Shown here: positions 37,804-49,738 of the stretch, piece by piece
Layout: each line of letters opens with the position of its first letter
Numbering within the stretch: the first letter of the stretch is position 1
Assembly: GCA_022225965.2 (NCBI GenBank)
Contig: JAKJXP020000097.1
Coordinates: 124,001-188,000, forward strand
Source of the DNA: Diatrype stigma
Taxonomy: Eukaryota > Ascomycota > Sordariomycetes > Xylariales > Diatrypaceae
Reading direction: 5' to 3'
DNA: 64,000 bases
The notes under the pieces: generated by a model
The model's input: the letters and a program-made list of their open reading frames with translations, nothing else
Told to the model about the DNA's origin: nothing
Database searches by the model: none
Translations under genes and position numbers: made by a program

Positions 37804-39526
37804 GATGGGAAATTCGGGTGTTGTCGGTCGACGGAGAAAGAGGGTGTGTGTGTTCTCGTGGCAGCGCAGGATCTCTGGGGAGAATATGGCAGCTGGTGAT
37901 GAGATAGGCAGAGACCCGTGACAAAGAAAGGATGATTATGTATGGAATAGCGGCAGTTCTATGCTGGGCAAACCAAAGAATGTTGAATGTTGAATGAATA
38001 TACAGGCTCAGCCCTAACTCTACTGGGTTCTCTTTTTCGTATGAGGTCGTGACTGAAATCGTAACGGGCGTGGTCGTGATATTCTGTTCTCTTGTTCTGT
38101 TGTATTGGGTATTGGGTATTGTGCGCTTGCAAACGTTGGGGTGTTTCGTTGCTAAGATCGTTATCGTGGGTAATTATGCTATAAGGCGCATGCGATTGAC
38201 CGTGAGGTGAACAATGCAAGTGTAAATAATGATGGGAGGACTGGCCAAGAAGTACCAATGGTGTCAGTTTTGCAGAACAGAAGGGGAGGATAGCGTCACT
38301 TCAGTTAACGTAAGGAGCCCAATCCGGATGAAGAAAGTAGGTCCAGAAAATCCAAAGTTGGCGACGTTTCCTCTGCCCGGGTAAGCTTGAATGCGGGAAG
38401 TGGAAGTGGAAGTGGAAGTGGAAGTGGAAGTAGAAGTGGGAGTGGGAGTGGGAGTGGGAGTAGAAATGAGAATGGGGATGGGAATGGGAATCGGTTGGAA
38501 GAATGGGAGATCAAAATGTCGATGCGATGCGAATGGCTGCAAGTATGAAGTTGAAGTGGTGACCTGGAAGCTACAAGGTCTGAAGGTCTGTCTGCTCCTT
38601 GGTCGCAACATAAAACAATACTAAGTACGAAATACAAAGTACTTCATAGCGAAGTATGTATACAGCAACAACTTGAAGCTTGAGGGCCAAGGGGAGGAAG
38701 CTCGTGCCACCTCACACTCACCTTAGACCACGGCAGCTGCACGGGTACGTATCGACGCAGAGAAAGGGTGACAGGCTGCTACCGTGGGGCTTATCGCCTA
38801 GTGCGGGGCACATCCCTGCTATAGGTATTACACCAGGTATGTAGTACGCAGACTGCTATGTACTACCTCCATACCTAGTAAGTACCTACCTACATACATA
38901 GTGGCCTAGCAGCTCAGTAATTCAGTAAAGGAGCTCACCTGCAGTGTTAAAAGTGAACCTTGAAGCCGCTGGAGTCGCTGAGGTTTCAAGCTGGAGCTGC
39001 CCCTCTGCCCCTCCATGCACTATACATGTATGTCGACATGTTCCAACGGCATGTATGTGTACGAAGTAGTTACGACGTAACTAATTCTGTCAGCCTGTCA
39101 GCCTGTCAGCCTGTCAGCCTGTCATTCTAGAAGGAGCTATTACCTGTAGGTATGCCTCTAAACCACATATGACGCATATCAGGAGTCCAGAGTCCAGAGT
39201 CCAGAGTCCGGAGTCCAAACCCAATTCAAGGTTGCTGTGGATGGCCGCTATTGTTACCTACCAACCGCATGTGCCGAACACCTCAACCTACCCAAGCCAA
39301 GCAAGCACCAAGCAAGTACCAATGTCAACTACGCAGCATAGCAACGCGACGTAGAACAAACAACAAACAACTAACTACTGCCCAGCATATCACACCAACA
39401 GGAACAAAAGGTCACCAGCAGGCCGGCCTGACGGATTCATCTCAGAAGAGTCACCAAGCTGGCTCGGAAAAACCCTACTGGTTTCTATACTGGTTTCTAC
39501 CACTCCCATTTCCCATCCTACCCACC
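37804..39526. promoter_or_regulatory. Shared upstream region of two divergent WD40 genes
   Basis: 1.7 kb between two divergent start codons, so it should hold both promoters. Contains three simple repeats: GAAGTG/GGAGTG hexamers at about 38394-38465, five CTGTCAGC units at 39087-39124 and AGAGTCC units at 39184-39217. No individual binding site is assigned. Confidence 0.5.
38394..38465 (+). repeat. GAAGTG/GGAGTG hexanucleotide array
   Basis: About twelve imperfect 6-bp units in the divergent promoter region, with a shift from GAAGTG to GGAGTG partway along. Confidence 0.85.
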
Positions 39527-42021
39527 ATGTCCGGCCAACCCGGCTTCAAGCTATCGGCGCAGCTGGCCGGCCACGATGCCGACGTCCGCGACGTCCTCTT
39601 CCCTTCTCCCGATCTCGTCCTCTCCGCATCCCGAGACCACACTGTAAGAGCGTGGAAGTTGACCTCTACCTCGCCGCCCACCTTCGAAGCCTCCATCACG
39701 AACCAGGGCTCCGAGTTTATCAACAGTCTCACATACCTCCCGCCTTCCTCCGAGTTTCCCCAGGGCCTTGTCGTCTCTGCTGGCACTGATTCCATCATCG
39801 ATGTCCGGACATCTGCCGCCACCCCTGCCGACAATGCCGAGCGCCTCTTGATCGGCCACTCGCGCAATGTCTGCGCCTTGGCTGTCTTGCCTGGCAACCA
39901 GCATATCGTCTCTGGAAGCTGGGACAACAGTGCCCGGATATGGAGTGTGGCCAAGTGGGAAACTGAAGTGGTTCTGGCTGACCATGACGGCGCGGTTTGG
40001 GATGTTCTACCACTAGATGGGAACACAGTGGTGACCGGCTGTGCCGACAAGAACATTCGCATCTTTGATCTCCGCAAGGCTGTTGACGGCAAGGTAGAGC
40101 CGCGATCGACTATATACACTCCCGACATCGTTCGAGCCCTCTGCCAGGTTCCACCGGGTCACCCCAGCGGGGCTGAGATCGCCAGTGCCAGCAACGATGG
40201 AGTCATCCGGTTATGGAAGTTGACAGGTCAGCAAGTAGGCGAGCTTCGTGGTCACGAGAGCTTCATCTATTCCCTCGCCGCGCTACCTACAGGCGAGCTA
40301 GTCAGTTCCGGAGAAGACCGGACCGTGCGGATATGGAGAGGGTTTGACTGCATTCAAACCATCACACACCCTGCCATCTCTGTTTGGAGTGTGGCTTCCT
40401 GCCCCGCCAACGGAGATATCGTATCCGGCTCTAGCGATGGTGTCATTCGTGTGTTCTCGCAGAGTCCCGACCGTGCCGCAAGCCCCGACACTCTAGCACA
40501 ATTTGATGAGGCAGTCAAGGCATCGGCCATACCTCAGCAGCAGGTCGGAAGCATTAACAAGGAGAAGCTGCCCGGCCCTGAGTTCCTTCAGACCAAGTCC
40601 GGCACCAAGGAGGGTCAGGTGCAGATGATCAAGGAAGACAATGGCTCGATTACTGCTCACCAGTGGTCTATGGGTCAACAACAATGGGTCAACGTTGGCA
40701 CAGTTGTAGATTCCGGGGCCAGTAGCGGGAAGAAGGTTGATTACAACGGTCAGTCGTGGGACTATGTCTTCGATGTGGCCATCGAGGAAGGTCAGCCTTC
40801 TTTGAAACTACCTTTCAACCTTTCCGAAAACCCCTATGACCGAGCCACCAAGTTCCTCAACGACAATGAGCTCCCCATAACCTATCTGGACCAAGTTGCG
40901 CAGTTTATCGTGTCGAATACGCAGGGGGCCACTCTTGGCCAGACATCTGACTCCGGCGGTCCCGACCCCTATGGCACTGAATCGCGGTACCGTCCCGGCG
41001 AGGAAGCCAGCTCTGCGAAGGTCAAAGTAATCCCGCAGCGCGACTATCTGGATATCACCGCTGCGAAATATGAGCGTAAGTCTCTCTATCTAATCATCAC
41101 AACAGTCACACAAGAAGATCAAGCCTCGGACCACTCAACCTGAACTTTCGAACTAACAAAAAGCTCCAAATTATAGCTATCTTCAAGAAGATCCTCGCCG
41201 TGAACTCGGCCCTCGTCGCCGCCGGCCGGAAAGACTACAGCTTGAATCCCTCTGCTGTAGACGCCCTCGCCGTGCTGCGCCAGACGCTCGAAGCGGGCAA
41301 GCCGGCCACGGACGAGACCACCATCCGCATCGTAGTTATGATGTGCACGGAGTGGGACTACGCCGACCGCCTCGCGCCCCTGGACCTACTCCGGTGCATA
41401 TCCCCAAGCCCCGCCGTCGCCAAGTTCCGCACCCCGAGCGGCGGGAGCATCGTCCAAGTCGCCGTGTCGGGCGCCTTGGACGGCGTCCCCGCCGGCAGCA
41501 GCGGCCCTAACGAGCACATGGCCATGATGGCCGCGCGCGCCATCGCCAACCTATTCAAGTCGCCGCTCGGGCGCAAGCTCTTCACCACACCGCAGAAAGC
41601 CGACGGTGTTGACGCCGCGCTATCCTTCTTCGAGCGCGTCCTCGGCGCCGGCCCGGGGGGCCACGGACAGGGCGGCCCTATTGGCCCGTTCAACCGCAAC
41701 CTGCTGGTGGCGCTCACGACCGCCATGCTCAATGTGGCGGTGCTCCCCTCGCAGCAGAGCGGCGCCATCGCGCGCGACGCGCAGATCCGGCTCCTGGACG
41801 CGTTGGCGCGTGTCCTGGGAAATAGCAAGCAGAACGACGCCGAGGTGTTGTTCCGCGCCCTCGTCGCTACCGGCACGTTGATTACGGTTGTGGGGGCGGG
41901 CGCCCCTGAGGCTAGGAGCCTAGAGGGGCTCATAAGAGCGGCGGGCGATAGGGTCGATCGTAATGGGGGAGATGAGAGGGTTAAGGGTGTTGTGGGAGAG
42001 TGCTTGACGCTGTTGCGATAG
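39527..42021 (+). CDS. doa1: Doa1/Ufd3/PLAA family ubiquitin-binding Cdc48 cofactor
   Basis: Adaptor that binds ubiquitin and the Cdc48/p97 ATPase and works in ubiquitin homeostasis, sorting of ubiquitinated cargo and mitochondrial or ER-associated degradation. Two exons, 39527-41075 and 41177-42021, giving 797 residues; the 101-bp intron joins AAKYE to PIFKKI. Domain order is canonical: WD40 propeller at about 1-315 (repeats end in motifs such as VRAWKL, ARIWSV, IRIFDL, IRLWKL, VRIWRG, IRVFSQ), PFU ubiquitin-binding domain at about 345-465 (LPGPEFLQTKSGTKEGQVQMI, then the WDYVFDVAI strand) and PUL Armadillo domain at about 495-797. The frame is open upstream and holds an ATG at 39269, but the ATG at 39527 is chosen because the family starts just before the first blade (FKLSAQLAGHDADVRDV). 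Confidence 0.95.
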
Positions 42022-43660
42022 GGATGGGAAGGGGTTGGGTGACTGATAATTGATTGAGCAAATAGGCATGCATACACTCTACTTTGACCACGACTACTAC
42101 TGCTGCATTTGCGCATGGCATGGCTTGCGGAGATATCCTACCCATAGAAGACAAGAACCAAAAGAAACGAAGAGTAATGAGTATATGTTCATGACCGATC
42201 CCATCATCTGTCCTTCTTCCCAGATACCCCAAAGCTGGGCTCGATGGAGAATAATTACCGTCTGTATCTGCCCATATGTGTATAAATCCGGACTACATCA
42301 AGCTACATGGCTATGTGAGGTGGTTAAACCTCCATCCAAGATATCATTCTACTATTGATTACTTTTTCACGCGGAAGGGCAAAGGACAACCACCTCCCTT
42401 TCATCCATACTATACATGCCTACATAGAAGTAACTCTGGCATCTATCTAGAGTATATGGACAGAGATCGTATCAAGGAACTCACCTCTTTACACACAAGT
42501 CGTGTCCCTTTATCGCAGAAATTAAAAGGATGGGCAAGATACGGGGGGGGATTCGAGAATCCGTATTGACTTCATATTTATGCGTTCACCAACTGCTATT
42601 ACTAGCACTGCCTATATCAGTCTCGCCCATGTCTCAAGTATGGAAGCGTGTGAATTATACCTAAGTTGGCAAGCTTGACAAAGCCTGTGCAATGTAACTA
42701 GATCAGCGAGATATCGAATGGACAGCAATCTCACTTACCTCCCGACCTACCTCGTTTCCGATTCAAGCGAAGTGCCGGTTTGTAGTCAAGTTGCAGCTAC
42801 CGCCGGCGTTGTTGCGTAATTAGCTACCGGGTTTCCGTAAAACGTGATGGGGCTGACTTGTGTGACAGCTTGCTAAGACGGGTCCTGCTGGGCGCTACGC
42901 CGCCCCTTACCCTTCAACCGGAGACAAGAAGGGGCTCATATGCCCCAAAGGAGGAGAGGGACATAGTAAAGACAGAGCCAATTAGCCTACGGGGTTATGT
43001 GGCCATATATGGGCCCCAGTTACGTAGCCTATGTATGTCAGATGCGGATCAAGATCTATTACTAAAAAATCCAGACACGAAGACCCCTTCATATCACAGT
43101 TAGTAGCTCGTAACAAACAGGTAGGCCAGGAGCATCGAAATGGGAGAGGATATCACGTCTCTGTCGTCTGGACAAGGATATCGGTATGGTTGAATGAACT
43201 GGCCTTGATAATTATCCTACTACTTCGTAGGCACTTGCTTAGTCGACAAGAAGTCCAGTATTCTTGATTACGGGAAAACCCGTTTTCTTCATTCATGCAT
43301 TTCCGTAGAAATAAGCCGCGATATGGTATGATGAACAACGACAAAAAAGGGATACAAACAACAAGCTGAGCTGGTTCAAGCTTCGATCTCCAATCCCCCA
43401 AACTCCGACATACGCCTGATACGCCTCTGGCTCCCAATGACCTAATTGGCCAGGCAAAAACAAAATATTAATTTGTACAAGGGAAAGGTAGGATATATCC
43501 GATCACGGCTAACGTCACTGCCTCAGCATTGCACCACCGCCGGATTTTGGTCCCTCCGCGGGAAAGACACCCTTCCTTAAGACATCGCCTTCGGCGGAAC
43601 GGGATCAAGTTCGAGCCCCCGTGCCGACCTCAAACTCAACTGGCTAACTGCCGGAAGCTT
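42022..43660. other. Intergenic region, 1.6 kb, no gene seen
   Basis: Between the 3' ends of two convergent genes. Ordinary composition; no supported gene or repeat. Confidence 0.5.
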
Positions 43661-44568
43661 TCACAGAAGTAGCAACAGACCACCCGCTACGGCCAACAAG
43701 TAGTAACCGACACTACTGCTGCTGCTCTTCCGCCAGATGCTCGCGGCGGTACTGACGGTCGCGTTGGCCGTGTCGCCTACCGCCTTGGTCGTGATGGTGT
43801 AGATCTCGGCGAAGCCCAGGTCGGTGCTGTTGAAGCAGTTGTCCTTGTTGACCTCGGGGATTTTGGGGTCGCCGGGCTCAGCGAACTCGATATCGACGCA
43901 CTAAATGGAAAGAAAGAAGAGGAAGTTAGCGGGGAGATATGTTTTTTGGTTTGAAATGGAGACCGGAAACATAAGAAAAACACACGTACCGAGAACAGCG
44001 AGGCGCCGTGGGCAGCCAGCTCGACGACCTGGATAGTGGCGAGGTCGCCGGCCTTGACGACGGTGTCGGTGGGCAGCGGCACCTGCGGCAGGCAGATGGT
44101 GCCCGGGTAGGGGTTCTTGGAGGGGCCGAGCAGCTGGAAGGGCGCCACCATCGGGTTGGACATGTTCATGGGCCCGTTGTCCGGGCCGTCGGTGCCGAAG
44201 CCCAGGTTCACGTACAGGAACGCCGTCTGGTGGCCCTGGAACCAGCCCGGCTGGAAGGCGATCGCGCCTCCCGTCGTCGGCCAGTACGTCCGGTTCGTTG
44301 TTGTGCCCATTCCGCCGCCTGGTAGTGGAGAGCGAGTTAGTCAAGGTCATAGCGGACAGTGTAGAGAGAGAGCAGTCGTTGCTCTCCGATGCCAGGGGGA
44401 CAGAGACGAGCATGTCGGGACAAACTCACAAGGATACATCCACTGCATGCCATATGGGAAGGTGTCGTTCGTGATCAGGTTGTCTCCCCGCCAGCCGGGA
44501 TATGTGATGATGGTATGCGCCGCTGCCAGTGTTGACAGGGCTACTGTTAAGATTATTGATGAGAGCAT
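43661..44568 (-). CDS. BIM1/X325-family LPMO-like copper protein, probably GPI-anchored
   Basis: Secreted fungal protein with a lytic-polysaccharide-monooxygenase-like fold that binds copper but is not thought to cleave polysaccharide; family members act in copper acquisition at the cell surface. Three exons on the minus strand: 44568-44430, 44318-43990 and 43900-43661, giving 235 residues; introns are 111 and 89 bp. The signal peptide (MLSSIILTVALSTLAAA) would be cleaved to expose His18 as the mature N-terminus, needed for the copper brace (HTIITYPGWRGDNL). Then come CGGM, NRTYWPTTGGAIAF, GHQTAFLYVNLGFG and CLPQVPLP. CVDIEFAEP supplies a candidate third ligand Asp and a disulphide Cys. The tail has a Ser-rich segment and a hydrophobic C-terminus (YYLLAVAGGLLLLL) typical of a GPI signal. 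A cluster of CCAAT boxes lies 0.6-1.2 kb upstream. Confidence 0.88.
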
Positions 44569-45190
44569 TTTGCTGGTGTATATGTGTGTGCGAGTCTGGA
44601 TTGGAACAGATGCTGTCGCCGGTGCCAACTTTCGAAGCTTGAGATGGATAGGTGCACACCCAATGCTCCGGCTGGACTGAATTGTCGATTCGATATACGA
44701 GTTCTTCCTTCTACTTCCGCTCTTTTCTCAGCTCTGAACGCTTCTTCCCTTTGGAGCAGGCGCTTTCTCCGCGACTAGGTTAAATCTCCAACTGAATGTC
44801 CAACTGCGGCGCTGCTTGAGCCAAGAGTTTTCTTTTCAGACTGCACCGCTCGTATATGATGGACCTTGTTGGCGGATTCGATGCCGCACGCACTTTCACC
44901 GTCTCGCTATGTTGAGGAAGGACGAATGGGATTGGCCGACACAATGCTTCGCAATGTATAAGACATATATTATTCACATAGAATTAGACCTCGAAGGATA
45001 CCGACAAATATGACTAGAGGCTAGAATCTGAGAATGATTATTTTCAGACCGGCGAATATAATGCTTTCAACACAGCAACAGAAGGAGAGAGAGAGAAAGG
45101 CGCAAGAGGGTTACAGGGCGGGAGCAGCCATGCTAACTATTAGTATGGCATGGAATGGCCGTCTATATTAGCGACAACCCGGCCAACCGA

Positions 45191-45765
45191 CCAATGAGTG
45201 ACTTGACTTGCATGCATAGCCAATCATGGTCACTTCACTTTCTCGATCCCCAGCGGCCGCGAGGCAGAGGAAAGGGCTCGCATGGCCCAGCCAATATCGA
45301 CCTTCTTGACCTTCTTCTCCCCGCTCCTCCATTCAGCATCGCATCCCGACCAGGGGGGAGGCGGCCAGGGGGGGACAAGGACATGGGGGCTGGTAGTGGT
45401 AGTGGTGGTAGTGGTGGTAGTGGTGGTAGTGGTGGTAGTGGTCAATATGGCTGTAGTTATGGGCGGCTGTTTAGTTCTCTGGACCCAGCGGACCAGTGAG
45501 AATGGCTGGATGATGTGCGCGAGGTGCGCGAGATGCAGCCGATTGGGGCCCGTCTCCTGCAGCCCACCCCGGGGGCCCCCTGTCGATTCGATCTGCAAAG
45601 CCAATCACAGGTCACGATGCAGGTCCAGCGAGTCGCTCTTTCGATGTGCCAACATTGGTGATTTGCCGACGCGCAGCCAATGGCAGCGAAGCAACGGAGT
45701 CTTCAGGTCCCGGGGTCCTTATTGACCCTTATTGGTCCTCATTGGTCCTTATTGGTCCTTATTGG
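45191..45765. promoter_or_regulatory. Cluster of about eleven CCAAT boxes
   Basis: CCAAT on the plus strand at 45191, 45220, 45291, 45601 and 45677; ATTGG (CCAAT on the minus strand) at 45542, 45654, 45731, 45741, 45751 and 45761. The last four are in a 10-bp tandem repeat (ATTGGTCCTT), which puts them on one face of the helix. CCAAT is the core site of the heterotrimeric HAP/CBC factor, which in fungi pairs with HapX in iron and redox control. Whether CBC binds here, and which gene it would serve, is inference. Confidence 0.5.
45388..45440 (+). repeat. GGTAGT trinucleotide-type repeat
   Basis: About 50 bp of GGT and AGT units. Open on both strands, giving artificial poly-Val and poly-Thr frames. 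Confidence 0.85.
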
Positions 45766-47660
45766 TGGCACGGCATATGGGGGAATGGGGGATGTTGGGG
45801 GGCCACAAGCAAATTGCTGCCAAAGACCAAGAAAACCTCCAAGGCGCAGAAAGAAGTGACAGGGTTGACGACGTTGTTAAGCGCCGAGGATTCACACTAT
45901 CCCACTATCCCACTGACTATCCCACTAGGTGCTGCCACTTCCGCTGCTAGAGCCACCGCAAGCCGCCAATCTGGCCGCTTGAACGGGAACCAAGATTCTG
46001 ACCCCATTCCGGATCTGGGATGGACAGGCCGGGGTTTGGTCTATCGGGAACGACGGGAAGGAATGAAGACAGACGCATGCATACATAGTATGTGCCTACT
46101 CAGTACCTACTGTATGTGAATGAAGCTCTCGAGGCCTGGCAGGTCGCAGGTCGCAGGTCACAGGTCGCAGGTCACAGACTGGCCGCAGCCACGCAGAAGT
46201 GCGCTTCGATTACTGGAGTTACTTGTTGATTGGGGGCTAGCTCGTTAGTTGACATACTTGAAACGATGCTTCGTACGATGTGAGTAGATAAAGGGACACT
46301 CGATCCCATCGGACGGCGCCGTTGTCATTAACAGGCGGTCACTTCATGATATTACTAGGTACCACGTGCAAGGGCGATGCAGATGTGCCGGTGTGCCGCA
46401 ATTAGAATAACCATCGATCGCATCTCCATACGAAACCGAGGTTCAAGTGAGGCAAAGCGATCACTACATAGTACTGCGGTGCGATGACACTGCTCTGATG
46501 ACCGGCTAGTAGCAGTAGTAGGTAGACTGAGTAGAGCATCCCGTACCCAACTAGAGACGAACGACCATGCGATCGATGTGTGTGGCCCCGAGAGAAGCGA
46601 GGAACCAACTGCATTATGTTTGCATGGCCCCAAATGCCTCGGGCCGTATCTAAACATGATGGAGGCTGCACTGCATGCCTGGGTTCAGCTCGTTGACTGA
46701 CTGTATGCACACAGTTCCTCCAGTTTGGGGGCCGTTCATGCAGCCTTCGAGTGAGAGCCGATAGCCTGGCCGAGAAATTCAGAGACTGTTCCTCCGGTCT
46801 GTTTCGCGAAGCTTGCATTCGGGGAACTTGCGAATGCGTACAGTGATACGGAGACTGGTAGAATATGGTCTCGCGATCTCGTGCTATGTTATGTTCTCCA
46901 GTCCGTTGCCGTAAAGACCGACTGTTCTGTTCGCATGCCTAATTCCGGACAGTTGGGCGATTGATTAAATAGCACTATCGGCATTGCACAGCTTGCCAGC
47001 TTTGCTCGACGTTGCAGTAGAAACGACCAAATAACGCATCGAGGCTAGGGGGGTTTCTACGTCATACGAGGCATTCCATTAATAGAAACACTTTGGGTGA
47101 CATTGTGACTGCAAATGCAACACACCACACAGCAACGGCAGAATTGAAGATTAGAAATGAATCGAGCAATGAGCGGCAGAAGAGGAGATGCGCAGCCTAG
47201 CCTCAGCCCCGACGATTTGTCGAGCATGCCTCATGTCCTGAGGTAGGTATGATAGTTCCTGGGTTATGGTGATCATGAACGGAGATGGCCTCAATTGCGA
47301 AAAGACAAAAGCAGAGGCAGGGGAATAGAGAGTCGTGATTATGAATACAAAAGGTAGAATGCAATAACTGAGGTAAGCAATTCTAAGGTTAGCTGGACCC
47401 GCTGAAAACTCAAGACCCCGAGGTCTTCAAAGTTGCAAATACAGCCAAAATACAACTGAAATACAGCCCTAGAGCCATCCAGACTCTCAGGTCAGGGGTC
47501 AGGTACCATAGGAAGCGACGCATCGGAGCTCCTAGTCAGGTTGGCGCTTTTAGTCCGGGAAAGCCAGAATCTTTTTAAAAAGGACCTCGGCTTCCCAGGC
47601 GACAAATGCAACATCCCACGAACCACAACGGTGAACTGCTGAACTAGATCATCGCCGATC

Positions 47661-48681
47661 ATGGCAGCTAGCGATGTCCAGTTGCCACAACCGCAGCCGG
47701 GGCCAGGGCCGGGGCCGGGGTCATGTCCGCCGCAACAGGACGAGTGGACTCAAGTCCGCCGAAAGCCCCGTCGTAAAGCGGCGGCGGGCAAATCCCAGCA
47801 GCAGCAGCGCAAGACACCCGCGCCGCCGTCTCATCAGCCGCCAGGTGCAGGTGCCGCTCCTGCCGTGATAATGATGAGAGCGGACAGTACGGCACATCTA
47901 TCCGCATCAGACATACAAAGAGACTACGACCGGTTCGAGAAAAGCCAGTGGCAAGGATCGAGCTGCCAACGCCGGCTCAAGGATCTCATCCTGCAGCAGC
48001 TACAGGCATCGAGCTCAAACCCACCGCCCAGAGTAAACCAGGCCGTATGCCTCGGGATCGGCTCATTCGACCCCGAAGATGGCGCGTGGGAAGTCAAGCG
48101 GAGAGCACATATCCAGCTAGCCGCCTTCCTGTCCATCATCGCCGACCTCCAGCAGCATCAACAGGATCCTGATCACGATCATGATCAGCAGGAAAGCAGC
48201 GAACGGCCTCCTCTTGCGATCCGCTGCTTCTTCCAGGAGCCCCTCTTCACACCGGCCGACAAGGAGTTCGTCAAAGGCCTCGGGCATGAGGTGGTAGACT
48301 CCCCCGCGGGATTTGCGAAGGTTGATCGGGAAACCCTTGTCTTTGGCGTTCACCTCTATCGAGATATCTACAACCAAGCGATATCCAAATGTGTGCCGGC
48401 TGTCTTCATTGGCACCGGCCTTGATATCTGGGAAGGGTAAGCTTCGCATCTCCACGTCCATGTCCGTACACATATCTCCAATCCCGTCTAGACTATCGTA
48501 TCCCTCTGAATTGCTATGTTTTGAGCTAAACGTTATTGTCGCCAATAGCTATCATGGCAGCGGGGGACTAGACTGGGTGAAGATGGAGGAACTCGATCGG
48601 CAATGCGATAGAGTTCCGTTTCCCGAAGACGAGGGTTTCACTACCTTCTCGAGCACCAGCATCCACTGGCGGAACACCTGA
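47661..48681 (+). CDS. SRR1-domain protein
   Basis: Carries the SRR1-like domain, named for the Arabidopsis SENSITIVITY TO RED LIGHT REDUCED 1 protein; found across eukaryotes and linked to circadian or heme-related regulation, biochemical activity unsettled. Two exons, 47661-48436 and 48549-48681, giving 302 residues; the 112-bp intron joins IWEG to YHGSGGLDW. The first ~75 residues are Pro/Gln-rich with a basic stretch (VRRKPRRKAAAGK) and are probably disordered. The domain runs from about 120 to 290, with VCLGIGSF, RRAHIQLAAFL, CFFQEPLFTPADKEFVK, LGHEV, LVFGVHLYRDIYNQAI and FIGTGLD. No signal peptide; likely cytosolic or nuclear. The start ATG is the first in frame. Confidence 0.9.
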
Positions 48682-49738
48682 GGAACCTGCATCACCATGG
48701 CATGGCGTTCGCCGTGATGTAACGTGCCTCAGCCAGGGCAAAGTGCCCAGGCAAAACCAACCCGTCCAGCAATGCAATCGGTAGGACCGGAAACTAGGTG
48801 TCTACCTACTTGCACATTTGGATCACTCGAGCCATCATGTCCTAAGTGCGAAGGTCGGGCCTTTGGCACTGATCTTCACGAATCAAACACCGCGATTGGC
48901 GCGGCGACTTCGGTAGTATTTCTTACTATCACGGCGGTCTTGTTTGGGATTATATTCAGAGCATATTGCGATCGAGAGCAGGACACACCATCACCGGGAC
49001 CTACTGGGTAATAGCACCAGGGGCATGTCCTTGCTTCCCGATCACCAAGTACACTACAGTACACTATACCAGCAGCAATACGACCTAAAATGGTCGCGTG
49101 TTGGACAGGATACGGCAAATAGGAAACGCCCAACGACTACAAACACGCAATCCATTCATCCCCCCACCCAGGCCAAATTTAAAAACCAGTCTCTACTCAT
49201 GTAGCTAGAATGTGGGACATTCAAGCGAAGAGTAGCAAAGCCTTCAAAACCTGCAAATTGTCATTCCTCGCCTCGTTCACCGCCGCGGCCCCTCAGCGAG
49301 CTATCTAAACAACTCTCGCATTGCGCCGCACCGGAATTCAAGATCGGTCGAACGAGAGCGTGAAGTCGGCAGGGTACAGAATGATGATGGGGTCATAGCT
49401 ATGGATGGTCGGTGAAGAGAAGCCACTTCGTGTGTCTAGCAACGATTATATACATTTTGCTTGTCACGATTCAAGGCCGATCTGATAAAAGACTGCAGTG
49501 GTTAGCCCTTCAGTAACCAAGGAATGATGAAAGGGGGCACTATGCCTACTCCTTGGCTAGGTAGTTATATTTAAGGGTCTTTCGAACTCCTTAGCATTCT
49601 TTCGTGTGAACCATTATGCCTATATGTCACATCATTTAGACATAGTAGGACGTAGCAATATCGAAGCCTGGAAGGTGTGTAAACTAGGTATTGAATTTCA
49701 ACGTGGTGCCTACTTTCCCTTACTCCCTTACGCCACGC
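48682..49738. other. Intergenic region with one weak small frame
   Basis: Between SRR1 (+) and guanine deaminase (-), convergent 3' ends. An ATG at 48772 opens a 79-codon frame to 49011 with one hydrophobic stretch (AATSVVFLTITAVLFGIIF) and CPKC; it starts about 90 bp after the SRR1 stop. I rate it weak because it lies in a likely 3' UTR and has no family resemblance. Confidence 0.4.

Larger units (their letters stand above)
44569..47660. promoter_or_regulatory. Long divergent intergenic region with a CCAAT-box cluster
   Basis: 3.1 kb between the copper-protein gene (-) and the SRR1 gene (+). No gene supported. It contains the CCAAT cluster at 45191-45765 (listed separately), a GGTAGT/GGT repeat at 45388-45440 and a CACAGGTCG-like repeat at about 46138-46178. 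Confidence 0.5.

Noticed and set aside
43530..43640. Possible tRNA with GTTCGAGCCCC B-box
   Set aside because: Acceptor and T-stem do not pair; only the B-box-like string is present.
45282..45725. Poly-Val and poly-Thr frames
   Set aside because: Produced by the GGT/AGT microsatellite.
48772..49011. 79-codon small membrane protein frame
   Set aside because: Kept only as a note: likely 3' UTR of SRR1, one hydrophobic stretch and no homologue recognised.
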